Part shown: positions 8,104 to 15,376 of the stretch, piece by piece | How positions within the stretch are numbered: the first letter of the stretch is position 1 | Layout of the letters: every line of letters begins with the position of its first letter | NCBI GenBank assembly: GCA_045531405.1 | Contig: JAZSDX010000044.1 | Location: 28,008 to 92,007, forward strand | Length of the DNA stretch: 64,000 nucleotides | Direction: 5' to 3' | From: RGIG4079 sp045531405 | GTDB lineage: Bacteria; Bacteroidota; Bacteroidia; Bacteroidales; Muribaculaceae | Notes under the pieces: model-generated | The model's input: only the letters and a program-made list of their open reading frames with translations | What the model was told of the DNA's origin: nothing | Database searches by the model: none | Made by a program: the position numbers and the translations under genes

Positions 8104-9453
8104 CTAATTCTCTCTTAAAAAAGGGACTAAATATATAGGCAAATATGTAATATCTTTCTCTTTTCGAAAATCTTTAGTGTAAACTAAGTATTTAGAAGAA
8201 ATCCTATCTGAGAATTTATTGCAAAATGCATCTAATGAAGCATGTGTTTTATATCCCGATGATTTTACCTCAAGAGGGCAAATTTTATTTTTTCTCGAAA
8301 TCAAGAAATCCACTTCATAATTATGTCTCCCTGACTCAGTAGGGAATGTATAATAATATAATTCATCACCTATTGATTTCAGCATTTGTGCGACTACATT
8401 CTCATATACATACCCCAAATCGGCAGACAACTTATTACTAAGCAATTTTTCATAGATTACGTTTTCTGTAAACATCTTATCCTTAAATGCCAACGTTACA
8501 AATAACCCGGTATCAGATAGGAATATTTTATACTTATTTGAATCTTTATGTAAAGCAAATCCCACATTAGGATCATTAGCATGATAAGCAATATTTATTG
8601 TCATTGAATCCTCCATGTCGGCAATAACTTCTGCTACTGCATCATTTCGACTATTTTCAAGCACACTTGATACTTGATATCGAGAAGCGTTCTTATTTAA
8701 TTCTGAGGGTATTGACATAAATAATTTCGACGCTCGTCCGGTAGGATCTATTTTCCTAAAATCCTCATCATATAAATCCAATATCTCCCTTTTTACAACA
8801 TCAACCATTGCCAAGTTGTTAGTTGAGATATATTCTGCTACCGATTGGGGCATTCCACCTACTAACATATATAGTCTAAAATCGCGCAACAACTTCCTGT
8901 TTACAGCATCACCCATTGGTTTCTTTGCTTCGTATGCCGATTTCAATAACGGAAATGTTACGTCATCATCCATTGCCCACAAAAATTCCTCAAAATCCAT
9001 TGGATTTAAAGTTATTCTTGTTTCCTCACTTGGAATAACTATATTTTTAACATTCTTCTTAATTGACAATAATGAGCCTGTTTCGATATAGTCATATCTA
9101 CCATCTTTCACTAAATGTTTTATTGCTTGACGAGCCAAAGGCTGAAGCTGTATTTCGTCAAGAACAATAACCGACTCTCGCTCATAAAGATTTACATTGA
9201 AGATTAGTTGTAATTGAAGAAAAAAGAAATTCAAATCACTAATATCTTCCAATAATTTTGTTACTTGCTTCGGCACATTTGAAAAGTCAATAAATATATA
9301 TGATTTATACTCATTTTTAGCAAACTCTTTCACTATTGTTGACTTCCCAACTCGCCTGGCTCCCTTTATCAACAACGCAGTTTTTCCCTTACGTTCTGCT
9401 TTCCATTTGAGCATCTGCCAATATATTTTTCTTCTAAATGTTATATTTTCCAT
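8104..9453 (-). CDS. AAA-family ATPase with DUF4143 C-terminal domain
   Basis: A 449-residue protein of the AAA_14/DUF4143 type, a large family in gut Bacteroidetes of uncertain function. The Walker A loop KGARRVGKST is at residues 30-39 and Walker B SVIVLDEIQ is near residues 93-101. The C-terminal part carries YEVDFLISRKNKICPLEVKSS, which fits the D...ExK signature of a PD-(D/E)XK nuclease-like fold. Family members are often variable between strains and have been viewed as selfish or antitoxin-like ATPases, but no role is established. Its promoter lies in a 33-bp tandem repeat (9491-9580), and an IS3-type element is inserted just upstream. Confidence 0.88.
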   Translation of the reverse strand: MENITFRRKIYWQMLKWKAERKGKTALLIKGARRVGKSTIVKEFAKNEYKSYIFIDFSNVPKQVTKLLEDISDLNFFFLQLQLIFNVNLYERESVIVLDEIQLQPLARQAIKHLVKDGRYDYIETGSLLSIKKNVKNIVIPSEETRITLNPMDFEEFLWAMDDDVTFPLLKSAYEAKKPMGDAVNRKLLRDFRLYMLVGGMPQSVAEYISTNNLAMVDVVKREILDLYDEDFRKIDPTGRASKLFMSIPSELNKNASRYQVSSVLENSRNDAVAEVIADMEDSMTINIAYHANDPNVGFALHKDSNKYKIFLSDTGLFVTLAFKDKMFTENVIYEKLLSNKLSADLGYVYENVVAQMLKSIGDELYYYTFPTESGRHNYEVDFLISRKNKICPLEVKSSGYKTHASLDAFCNKFSDRISSKYLVYTKDFRKEKDITYLPIYLVPFLREN

Positions 9454-9474
9454 ATTATCACACTTTTACAGAAA

Positions 9475-9505
9475 CAAAGATAATACATTTTACAAAAATC
9501 TCAAA
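9475..9505 (-). promoter_or_regulatory. Promoter of the DUF4143 ATPase gene
   Basis: On the minus strand TTTG (9505-9502), 19 bases, then TATCTTTG (9482-9475) form a complete Bacteroidetes promoter. Transcription would start near 9468, about 15 bases before ATG 9453. The -33 element is inside the first copy of the tandem repeat. Confidence 0.7.
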
Positions 9506-9580
9506 TTTTCTTTCACGCAAAACTACAAAAATCTCAAAATCTTTTTCCCGAAAAACTACAAAAATCTCAAAATCTTCGTC
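9491..9580. repeat. Tandem repeat, 33-bp unit, three copies, over the ATPase promoter
   Basis: Copies start at 9491, 9524 and 9557 (the last partial). Each begins TACAAAAATCTCAAA and continues with a variable T-rich part and a CG-A5-AC end. The copy nearest the gene contains the -33 promoter element. The arrangement looks like an array of operator sites, or a slippage product. Confidence 0.85.
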
Positions 9581-9600
9581 TGATTATGTACCAGCTTAGA

Positions 9601-9734
9601 AAAGTAGACACGGAAAATTTTTTAGTTAAACATTTTTTCCAAAGTAGACAATCGCGATATTTTTGTCTGATTTGATTTTACAAAAGTAGACATTTTCTAC
9701 ATTTTTACCTCATTTTCGTTTACAAAAGTAGACA
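9601..9734. repeat. Four subterminal direct repeats of the IS end motif
   Basis: The core AAAGTAGACA occurs at 9601, 9641, 9683 and 9725, spaced 40, 42 and 42 bases, which is close to four helical turns each. Only one copy (inverted) is seen at the other end. The fourth copy lies inside the 3' end of orfB. They are probably transposase binding sites. Confidence 0.85.
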
Positions 9735-10730
9735 CATTTTCTAACTCCTTCTCAGACAGCGTTGTAATGCGCTTTTTCTGCAAGAACTTAGGGACTGTGG
9801 TCAGTTCTCTTTTTTCAAACGTTTCTTTACATTTTATTTCTCCCTTGTTATAGCGCTTTCTGTAGTTAGAAGGAGTGTCGTATCCAATGGCAAAGCAAGG
9901 GCGCTGCTCGTTATAGAACTTTACATATCTTTCCATTACCTCTTGGAAGTCTCTTTTCTCCCTACATCGTTCTATTTCAAAGTCAATAATCAGTTCTTCT
10001 TTTATCCAGCCGTTCAGAGCCTCATTCACGGGGTTGTCAGTGGGCTTTCCTGCCCTTGACATTGAACGGATTATGTTCGTGTCTTTTATCAGTTCATTAT
10101 ACGCCATAGATGCATATACAGAGCCTTGGTCCGTATGCAATACAACAGGGGCACTTGTGCCCTTCAACAGCCCTAAGACATCATTAAGACCGTCAATGTA
10201 TTGTTCCCTGGCGCCTCTTCTCTCTGCCACCTTGTATGCCAATATCTCTTTGGTAAAGACATCAAAGTAGAAAGTCACCTCTATATACATATACCATACT
10301 TTGAAAGCCTCATATCCGATACTATCACCTGCCGTGGTCTGTCGACGGTCTCCCATGTCGAGTATATGAGGTTCGGGTACTTGTCCCTTACCTTGCGGGG
10401 CTTATAGTGTACTTGATGCTTTGTCTCAGACCTGATTCCAAGAAACCTGAAGCATTTATAGGCATAGTTCTCGCTGATGCTTATCCGCTCGTTGATTCTG
10501 ATATATGCTGCAGTCCAACGGTAACCGTGGGTGCGATGTGCTTCATGGATAGTCTTTACCAATTCAATCATCTTCTCGCGGTTGATGTCACGCTTGGAGG
10601 GTAGCCGTTTCTTCCATTTATAATAGCCGGCACGGCTTACTCCCATAAGGTTGCATATATCTTGGATTGCATAGTCACGAGACAGCAAGTCCACTATTTC
10701 GAACTCTTCTCCTTTAAACGAACATACTCC
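9697..10730 (-). pseudogene. IS3-family transposase orfB (DDE integrase), frameshifted
   Basis: Two minus-strand frames together make one DDE transposase. The first (10694-10281; open further upstream to about 10770) carries the HTH_21 region (GVSRAGYYKWKKRL) and the strand VIVSDM with the first catalytic Asp. It then leaves frame. The second (in frame before 10356, to 9697) resumes at AFKVWYMYIEVTFYFD and carries the second Asp (LHTDQGSVYAS) and the catalytic Glu region (NPVNEALNGWIKEELI). Alignment of the two frames implies loss of one base near 10303, between ATG and GGCTTTC. A programmed shift at this point inside the catalytic core would be unusual. The copy is therefore probably inactive, unless this is a sequencing error. 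Confidence 0.8.
10712..10718 (-). promoter_or_regulatory. Likely -1 frameshift heptamer T_TTA_AAG between orfA and orfB
   Basis: On the minus strand TTTAAAG (10718-10712) fits the X_XXY_YYZ slippery rule. In the frame reading SYAVQMNEAG it is phased as T TTA AAG, and a -1 slip enters the orfB frame (GEEFEIVDLLSRD). The orfA frame would otherwise stop at TAG 10696-10694. This gives the usual IS3-family fused OrfAB. Confidence 0.55.
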
Positions 10731-10746
10731 TGTTCCCCAGCTTCGT

Positions 10747-11037
10747 TCATCTGAACGGCATAACTTTTTTTAGCCGTTCATTCTCTATGCGAAGCCTCAG
10801 AATCTCTCGCTTGTAGGCTTCTTCTGCGCGGTTTATGCCTTCGGGCAATACTTCCTTAATCTCGGCATCAGCACGGGCAAGTCCTTCCAGACCACCTTCT
10901 TCATACTGCTTGAGCCATTTGCGAAATGCTGTATCTGACACGTTGTGGAGCGTGCAGAAATCGCTTAATTTGATCCGTCCATTCTGTTTGAACTGGCGAA
11001 TCAGAAACTCTTTTTCAAGAGGATTCAAATGTGCCAT
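10747..11037 (-). CDS. IS3-family transposase orfA (helix-turn-helix)
   Basis: The 96 residues carry an HTH domain (IKLSDFCTLHNVSDTAFRKWLKQYEEGG) followed by a leucine-rich coiled segment (EAYKREILRLRIENERLKK), as in IS3 OrfA proteins. The frame ends soon after a run of seven A (minus strand, 10771-10765). With one more A, or after a -1 slip on this run, it continues as SYAVQMNEAGEQEYVRLKEK to a TAG at 10694, passing a T_TTA_AAG heptamer phased to enter orfB. I therefore suspect that one A has been lost from the run in this copy. OrfA would bind the IS ends; the OrfAB fusion would be the transposase. Confidence 0.8.
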   Translation of the reverse strand: MAHLNPLEKEFLIRQFKQNGRIKLSDFCTLHNVSDTAFRKWLKQYEEGGLEGLARADAEIKEVLPEGINRAEEAYKREILRLRIENERLKKVMPFR

Positions 11038-11196
11038 AAAAGTTTCTCCTTTCCGATAGAATTAGACCGACGGATCTTTGCGGTCGCCCACTTAGCCTCC
11101 TCCGTTCGGGGCTACGCCACTCCCTCCAGAGGCTAAGTCAAACAATATGCAAAGATACAACTTTCAATCTTTTTCTATCTTCCCGTGTCTACTTTT

Positions 11197-11475
11197 TCGG
11201 CAGCAACAGTTTTGTGCTTCAAAAACACCCGAAAGTAAGCCTTTATTATAATTTCAATTATTATAAACATAATAATCATATTTATAATAAACGTTTCAAA
11301 TTCTACCTTTTCCCTACCGACTATTATTCTATCATCACTCCTTACACATTTCAACCCGCCTCCAATCGGTTTACATGTTAACCAATCCATTACACACAAT
11401 CACAATTTCCTATATTTTCATTAAGTAATTTTGTCAAAACTATATTTGTTAAACACTTAATTAAAGTAATTACTT
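11197..11475. other. Upstream region of the RiPP/Tat cluster
   Basis: This gene-free region is AT-rich. It holds a 10-bp perfect inverted repeat TTATTATAAA (11258-11267) / TTTATAATAA (11281-11290) with a 13-base spacer, a possible operator. A -7 promoter box TATATTTG lies at 11441-11448, giving a leader of about 20 bases before ATG 11476. No convincing -33 TTTG is present at the right distance. A 74-codon minus-strand frame crossing the IS end is judged to be chance. Confidence 0.6.
11441..11448 (+). promoter_or_regulatory. -7 box (TATATTTG) before the first CXXX precursor
   Basis: TATATTTG matches TAnnTTTG. Transcription would begin near 11455 and could cover the whole run of plus-strand genes to 16484, since no clear terminator hairpin was seen within it. 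Confidence 0.55.
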
Positions 11476-11748
11476 ATGAAATCAAAGAAAAACGAAGAAT
11501 TGAAATCACGTCGTGATTTCTTCAAGAAAGCAGCAAAATCAGCTCTTCCAATTATTGGTGCTGTAGTATTAGCAAGTTCTCCATTAGTATCCAAAGCAGC
11601 TACTGCGATGGGGTGTGACTATACTTGTAAAACAAGTTGTGCAAATGATTGCTATGGTTCTTGTCGATACGCATGTAAAAGCACTTGTTCTGGCACATGC
11701 TCTGGTTCTTGTAAAACTTCTTGTAGTTCTGGCTCAAGCAGATATTAA
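11476..11748 (+). CDS. CXXX-repeat RiPP precursor peptide 1 with Tat signal
   Basis: A 90-residue precursor. Residues 11-17 (SRRDFFK) are a textbook twin-arginine motif, followed by a moderately hydrophobic stretch to about residue 39 and a signal-peptidase-like SKA-ATA. The core runs from residue 45: cysteines at 47, 51, 55, 59, 63, 67, 71, 75, 79 and 83, exactly one every four residues, ten in all, with Ser, Thr, Gly and a few Tyr/Arg between. The tail is SSGSSRY. This matches the CXXX-repeat targets of radical SAM maturases predicted from comparative genomics. Chemistry is inferred: thioether or other Cys-based cross-links are likely, but metal binding cannot be excluded. Confidence 0.88.
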   Translation: MKSKKNEELKSRRDFFKKAAKSALPIIGAVVLASSPLVSKAATAMGCDYTCKTSCANDCYGSCRYACKSTCSGTCSGSCKTSCSSGSSRY

Positions 11749-11773
11749 TAATTAAAAACACAGTTGTTTAATA

Positions 11774-12025
11774 ATGAAAAAAGATAATTTAGAATCACGC
11801 CGAGTATTTTTCAAAAAAGCAGCAAAATCAACGCTTCCAGTATTGGGGGCAATAATACTATTCAATCCACTCATTGCTAATGCAACTAAAATTGCTATGG
11901 GTTGTCAAGGAAGTTGCTATACGGGTTGCGACGGAGGTTGCAGAAAATCATGTAGTGGATCTTGTCGATATCATTGTTTAAGCACTTGTAAGGGTGGATG
12001 CCAAAGGACGAGTAGAGGTTATTAA
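11774..12025 (+). CDS. CXXX-repeat RiPP precursor peptide 2 with Tat signal
   Basis: An 83-residue paralogue of the preceding peptide, 26 bases downstream. The Tat motif SRRVFFK is at residues 8-14, followed by AAKSTLPVLGAIILFNPL and an ANA-type cleavage region. The core begins at AMGC and has cysteines at 44, 48, 52, 56, 60, 64, 68, 72 and 76: nine, again with perfect period four. Shared with peptide 1 are the start MGC, the CRYxC unit and an aromatic C-terminus (RGY). The leader is almost identical to that of peptide 1, while the core differs in X residues, as expected if one maturase accepts both. Confidence 0.88.
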   Translation: MKKDNLESRRVFFKKAAKSTLPVLGAIILFNPLIANATKIAMGCQGSCYTGCDGGCRKSCSGSCRYHCLSTCKGGCQRTSRGY

Positions 12026-12046
12026 CTAATTTAAATGTGCATTATT

Positions 12047-12574
12047 ATGAATCAGAAATTAATTAAGGCATTTATATGCGTAGCCATCGCATTTTTATTC
12101 CCTTATGTTTCAAATGCTCAAATAGATTGGAAACCAAAATATGCCGGAGAGATTCACATGGGATATGGTACGACATCAAGTGCCCAAGGTTTTGATACTT
12201 ATTTAGGTCGTGTAATGTTAGGAACAACACATGGAGTGGCTTTTGGCAAATATGGAGATGTTGGACTGGGTTTTGATGCAGTAATGTTTACTCATTATTA
12301 CAAAAATCAAGGATTACGTTTCGCAATCAATCCATATTTTTCTGTGCGACCAACATATCCAATAACTAATTCTTTTTCTGTTTTTCTTGATTGTGCAATT
12401 GGTGCCTCTGTCCCAGTTGTAAATATGACAGGAGATACTGAATTCTTGTATCAGTTTGGTCCCGGTATAAAATTAAAAAGATTTAATTGTACATTAGGAA
12501 TTCAAAATATAGGAACTGGAGAGGGTTCAACTACTTTCTTTACAAAAGTTGGGATAATATTAGGAAAATTGTAA
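12047..12574 (+). CDS. Small outer-membrane beta-barrel-like protein inside the RiPP cluster
   Basis: A 175-residue protein with a Sec signal (MNQKLIKAFICVAIAFLFPYVSNAQ). The mature part alternates hydrophobic and polar residues with many aromatic and Gly residues (GEIHMGYGTTSS, VGLGFDAVMFTHYY, LRFAINPYFSVRPTY, LFYQFGPGIKLKRF-like ends), typical of a small 8-strand outer-membrane barrel. I use ATG 12047 rather than 12035 because it gives a normal signal peptide. It lies between precursors 2 and 3 in the same orientation with short gaps, so it is probably part of the system: a surface anchor, export pore or self-protection protein. No specific family is recognised. Confidence 0.75.
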   Translation: MNQKLIKAFICVAIAFLFPYVSNAQIDWKPKYAGEIHMGYGTTSSAQGFDTYLGRVMLGTTHGVAFGKYGDVGLGFDAVMFTHYYKNQGLRFAINPYFSVRPTYPITNSFSVFLDCAIGASVPVVNMTGDTEFLYQFGPGIKLKRFNCTLGIQNIGTGEGSTTFFTKVGIILGKL

Positions 12575-12585
12575 ATAATTTTAAA

Positions 12586-12879
12586 ATGAAAAAACAAGAT
12601 ATTATTACAAGAAGAAAATTCTTTAAACAGTCAGCTTCAGTAATATTGCCAACATTAGCTGCTATAGCAATTCCATCGGCATTAACTTCTTGTGAAATAG
12701 AAGAAAATTACCCTATAGATGTTCCATCTACAGGCTGTGATACATGTAAAGGCAATTGTGGAGGTCAATGCCAAACTGGATGTACTGGCTCATGTAAAAA
12801 TGGATGTACAGGAAATTGTAAAGGTGCATGTGGTAGTAGTTGCTATGCGTTGTGTACGGGAAAGAATAAGTATGGTTGA
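12586..12879 (+). CDS. CXXX-repeat RiPP precursor peptide 3, Tat lipoprotein form
   Basis: A 97-residue precursor starting at ATG 12586, 11 bases after the barrel gene. It has a Tat motif TRRKFFK (residues 8-14), a hydrophobic stretch, and then a lipobox LTSC with Cys36 as the lipidation site. A 14-residue spacer follows, then a core with cysteines at 51, 54, 58, 62, 66, 70, 74, 78, 82, 86 and 90: eleven, with period four after one gap of three. Gly/Lys/Asn/Thr fill the X positions. Compared with peptides 1 and 2 the leader is diverged and the product should stay membrane-anchored. Its stop overlaps the next start by eight bases. Confidence 0.88.
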   Translation: MKKQDIITRRKFFKQSASVILPTLAAIAIPSALTSCEIEENYPIDVPSTGCDTCKGNCGGQCQTGCTGSCKNGCTGNCKGACGSSCYALCTGKNKYG

Positions 12880-14110
12880 TCGAAATAATATGCAAAGCTT
12901 AAAAGAAAATGTTAAAAGTTGGCAAGACGGAGTTGCGAAAAACATCACATTTATTGTAACTAAGGATTGCCAACTTGCTTGCAAATATTGCTATCTCGTG
13001 GGGAAAAACGAGAAGGAGCGAATGAGTTGGAAAGTGGCTAAGGCTGCTATTGACTATATTCTTAATAATGAACAAGACTTCAAAGAAGCATCTGTAGTAT
13101 GGGATTTTATTGGGGGCGAACCATTTCTTGAAATCGAACTAATTGATAAGATTTGCGATTACATCAAAATGGAGATGTATCGTCGCAATCATCATTGGTT
13201 TGACTCTTATCGTTTCAGTTTTTCTACCAATGGCATTAATTATCACACAGATAAAGTTCAGGATTTTATAAAGAAAAATCGAGAACATTTATCTATAGGC
13301 ATCACAATTGACGGCACTGAGAAGAAGCACGATCTTAACCGTATATGGAAAGGAGATGGACCCGAACAAGGCTCATATAAAGATGTGGTAAAAAATATCC
13401 CCCTTTGGTTAGAACAATTCCCCAATGGAGGCACAAAGGTAACTATTAGTAGTGCTGACATTCCATATATCAAAGAGAGTGTTCTACACCTTTTTGACCT
13501 CAACATTCATGAGGTAAATATTAATTGCGTTTTTGAAGATGTATGGAACGAAGGTGATGATGCATTATTTGAAGAACAATTGATGCAACTTGCCGATGCC
13601 ATTATCGACAACGACCTATACAAAGATAACGCATGTTCATTCTTTACTGAGCAAATGGGAAAGCCTATGGACTGCGTGTTGGATAATGGTAATTGGTGTG
13701 GCGCAGGGCGTATGCTATCAATTGATGCCGCCGGAAACTTCTATCCTTGCACTCGATTTGCACAATATTCGTTGCGAGATAAAAAAGCGTGGATTATCGG
13801 AAATATCCATGATGGTATTGATAAAAACAAACTTCGCCCATTCCTCACTCTTGATCGTTGCACTCAATCAACGCAAGAATGTATTGACTGCGAGGTTGCG
13901 AGCGGTTGTGCATGGTGTCAAGGCGAAAACTATGATGCAGCTGAAACCCCAACGGTTTATCAACGTTCAACAGCGATATGCAAGATGCATAAAGCACGAG
14001 TGAGAGCCAACAATTACTATTGGAATAAATTGTTCCGAAAATTAGAGTTGGAGGGCAAACGTGAAGAGTTTGAACAAAACAAAAAGAGTGTAACACCCGA
14101 AATCTGCTAA
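12872..14110 (+). CDS. Radical SAM/SPASM peptide maturase for CXXX-repeat peptides
   Basis: A 412-residue radical SAM enzyme. The CX3CX2C motif (CQLACKYC, residues 33-40) binds the SAM-cleaving 4Fe-4S cluster; WDFIGGEPFLE is the SAM-binding GGE element. The C-terminal third has SPASM-type cysteines (CGAGRM, YPC, DRC, QECIDC, SGCAWC, AIC) for auxiliary clusters, as in enzymes that form thioether or C-C cross-links in peptides. It fits the maturase family predicted for CXXX-repeat targets. Starts at 12872 or 12890 are both possible; 12872 overlaps the peptide 3 stop and would couple translation. The substrate is inferred to be the three upstream peptides. Confidence 0.9.
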   Translation: MVDRNNMQSLKENVKSWQDGVAKNITFIVTKDCQLACKYCYLVGKNEKERMSWKVAKAAIDYILNNEQDFKEASVVWDFIGGEPFLEIELIDKICDYIKMEMYRRNHHWFDSYRFSFSTNGINYHTDKVQDFIKKNREHLSIGITIDGTEKKHDLNRIWKGDGPEQGSYKDVVKNIPLWLEQFPNGGTKVTISSADIPYIKESVLHLFDLNIHEVNINCVFEDVWNEGDDALFEEQLMQLADAIIDNDLYKDNACSFFTEQMGKPMDCVLDNGNWCGAGRMLSIDAAGNFYPCTRFAQYSLRDKKAWIIGNIHDGIDKNKLRPFLTLDRCTQSTQECIDCEVASGCAWCQGENYDAAETPTVYQRSTAICKMHKARVRANNYYWNKLFRKLELEGKREEFEQNKKSVTPEIC

Positions 14111-14115
14111 TCACC

Positions 14116-15084
14116 ATGCTACAATACTTAATTATACATCTCGACGACACGTCGGTTTCATATTGTCATTACGACAACAATAAACACGAGCGCAATCTCA
14201 TTTCGCTCGATAATCTCAAAGCCGGGATCCTCTATGCGATGAAAGAGAATTTGATGATTCAGATGGTTTATCCCGATTATCAACTTCCCGAAGAATATGA
14301 AGCAACAATCGAAACTATTGACCATGTGAAAATCAAACCAATCACACAATCAACCGATGCCAATGTAGTTGTTCTTGATTCGTGGAATGATGTGGAGTCA
14401 TTGAACACAGAAAATGAGGTTGCGTACGTATTGAGATGCGACAAAATCTCATTCTTTGAGAATTATGCAAAATTATTGCCCATTCTCGATAAGGTTTCAC
14501 GCTTGAACGTAGTGATTAAAGATATTGAAACGTTTACCGATGATGATTTTGCCAAATACAAAACAATTCTTGGCGAAATAGCTTCAAAGATTAAAGATTG
14601 CTACGAGAATAATCATGCTGTGCAACTCAATCTGTTGACCGATCGTATGATGCTCGACAAGATGAACAACTGTAACGCTGGTTGGGAGTCTATCACACTT
14701 GCCCCCGATGGTCGATTCTATGTTTGTCCGGCATTCTATCTAACCGATGATAATGAGGATTACGGTTTGGGCAAGGCTAAATATTCGGTTGGAGATTTGG
14801 AGAATGGACTTGACATAAAGAATCCACAACTATATCGTCTTGACCACGCTCCATTGTGTCGCAAGTGCGATGCATATCAATGCCGCAGATGTGTGTGGTT
14901 AAATCGCAAAATGACCTACGAAATCAACACTCCATCACACGAGCAATGCGTAGTGGCACACCTTGAACGCAACGCTTCTCGCGATTTATTGGCATCGATT
15001 CGCACCATCGGCACATTTCTCCCCGATAAAGAAATAAAAGAGATTGAATATTTAGATCCTTTTGATGTAAAAGAAGAATATTAG
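14116..15084 (+). CDS. SPASM-domain partner of the maturase, without radical SAM motif
   Basis: A 322-residue protein five bases after the radical SAM gene. The N-terminal 180 residues have no CX3CX2C motif, so it should not cleave SAM. The C-terminal part has the SPASM pattern: Cys186, Cys204, Cys248, Cys251, Cys256, Cys259 and Cys278 (CNAGW...YVC...CRKCDAYQCRRC...QC). It matches my memory of the second protein of the CXXX-repeat maturation pair. It could act as a recognition or electron-transfer partner, or as a scaffold that presents the peptide. The function is inferred from family and gene order only. Confidence 0.82.
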   Translation: MLQYLIIHLDDTSVSYCHYDNNKHERNLISLDNLKAGILYAMKENLMIQMVYPDYQLPEEYEATIETIDHVKIKPITQSTDANVVVLDSWNDVESLNTENEVAYVLRCDKISFFENYAKLLPILDKVSRLNVVIKDIETFTDDDFAKYKTILGEIASKIKDCYENNHAVQLNLLTDRMMLDKMNNCNAGWESITLAPDGRFYVCPAFYLTDDNEDYGLGKAKYSVGDLENGLDIKNPQLYRLDHAPLCRKCDAYQCRRCVWLNRKMTYEINTPSHEQCVVAHLERNASRDLLASIRTIGTFLPDKEIKEIEYLDPFDVKEEY

Positions 15085-15087
15085 AAT

Positions 15088-15369
15088 ATGAAAAAATTGG
15101 TAGGACAAGTAACAAGCGAAGAGCGTGACGAGATTCAACGCTTATTTGAACGTCGCAATGGATTGAATGAGTTGGCTCGCATATTGAATGCCGACAATGT
15201 CGAATTGTATGAAAAATTAGTAAAAGACCTTGGCGAAACCGGCACTAAGTTTCAAGGCTGGTGGGATTCTATGGCAGCCAAATATAATTGGGAAAGTACA
15301 CCAAACGGCAATTGGGAAATAAACTTCGACAGTTGCGAGATTTATTTAGTTGACAACACTATTAATTAA
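15088..15369 (+). CDS. Small accessory protein of the CXXX-repeat modification system
   Basis: 93 residues with no signal peptide. The first 60 are probably helical and charged (EERDEIQRLFERRNGLNELARIL...ELYEKLVKDLGET); the last third is aromatic (FQGWWDSMAAKYNWESTPNGNWEINF) and ends in a short strand. It is three bases downstream of the SPASM partner and seven bases before tatA. I recall a family annotated only as a CXXX-repeat peptide modification system protein that fits this position. A role in precursor binding is plausible, since leader-binding helpers are common in RiPP systems, but that is inference. Confidence 0.72.
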   Translation: MKKLVGQVTSEERDEIQRLFERRNGLNELARILNADNVELYEKLVKDLGETGTKFQGWWDSMAAKYNWESTPNGNWEINFDSCEIYLVDNTIN

Positions 15370-15376
15370 GCATGCG

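Larger units (their letters stand above)
9600..11196 (-). mobile_element. IS3-family insertion sequence, damaged copy
   Basis: About 1.6 kb bounded by a 14-bp perfect inverted repeat AAAAGTAGACACGG (9600-9613, and complement 11183-11196). It holds an orfA/orfB transposase pair on the minus strand. No target-site duplication is obvious next to these ends. The left end contains four directly repeated copies of the AAAGTAGACA core. The transposase promoter -7 box TATCTTTG is at 11157-11150, and a 9-bp stem CTTAGCCTC/GAGGCTAAG (11091-11099, 11129-11137) lies in the orfA leader, where it could limit readthrough from outside promoters. The element sits between the ATPase and the RiPP/Tat cluster. 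Confidence 0.85.

Noticed and set aside
10281..10356. Programmed frameshift inside orfB
   Set aside because: It lies in the catalytic core next to the first Asp, where programmed shifts are not expected; a single-base loss explains both frames.
11175..11399. 74-codon minus-strand frame across the right IS end
   Set aside because: It begins in unique DNA and ends inside the IS terminus, has an implausible low-complexity sequence of Ile/Met/Phe, and no homology that I recognise.
11600..12879. Metallothionein-type interpretation of the Cys-rich peptides
   Set aside because: Possible from composition, but the strict period of four, Tat signals and adjacent radical SAM/SPASM genes fit a modified peptide better.
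13590..14003. 137-codon frame inside the radical SAM gene
   Set aside because: Same-strand overlap in another frame; the SAM enzyme frame carries all conserved motifs.
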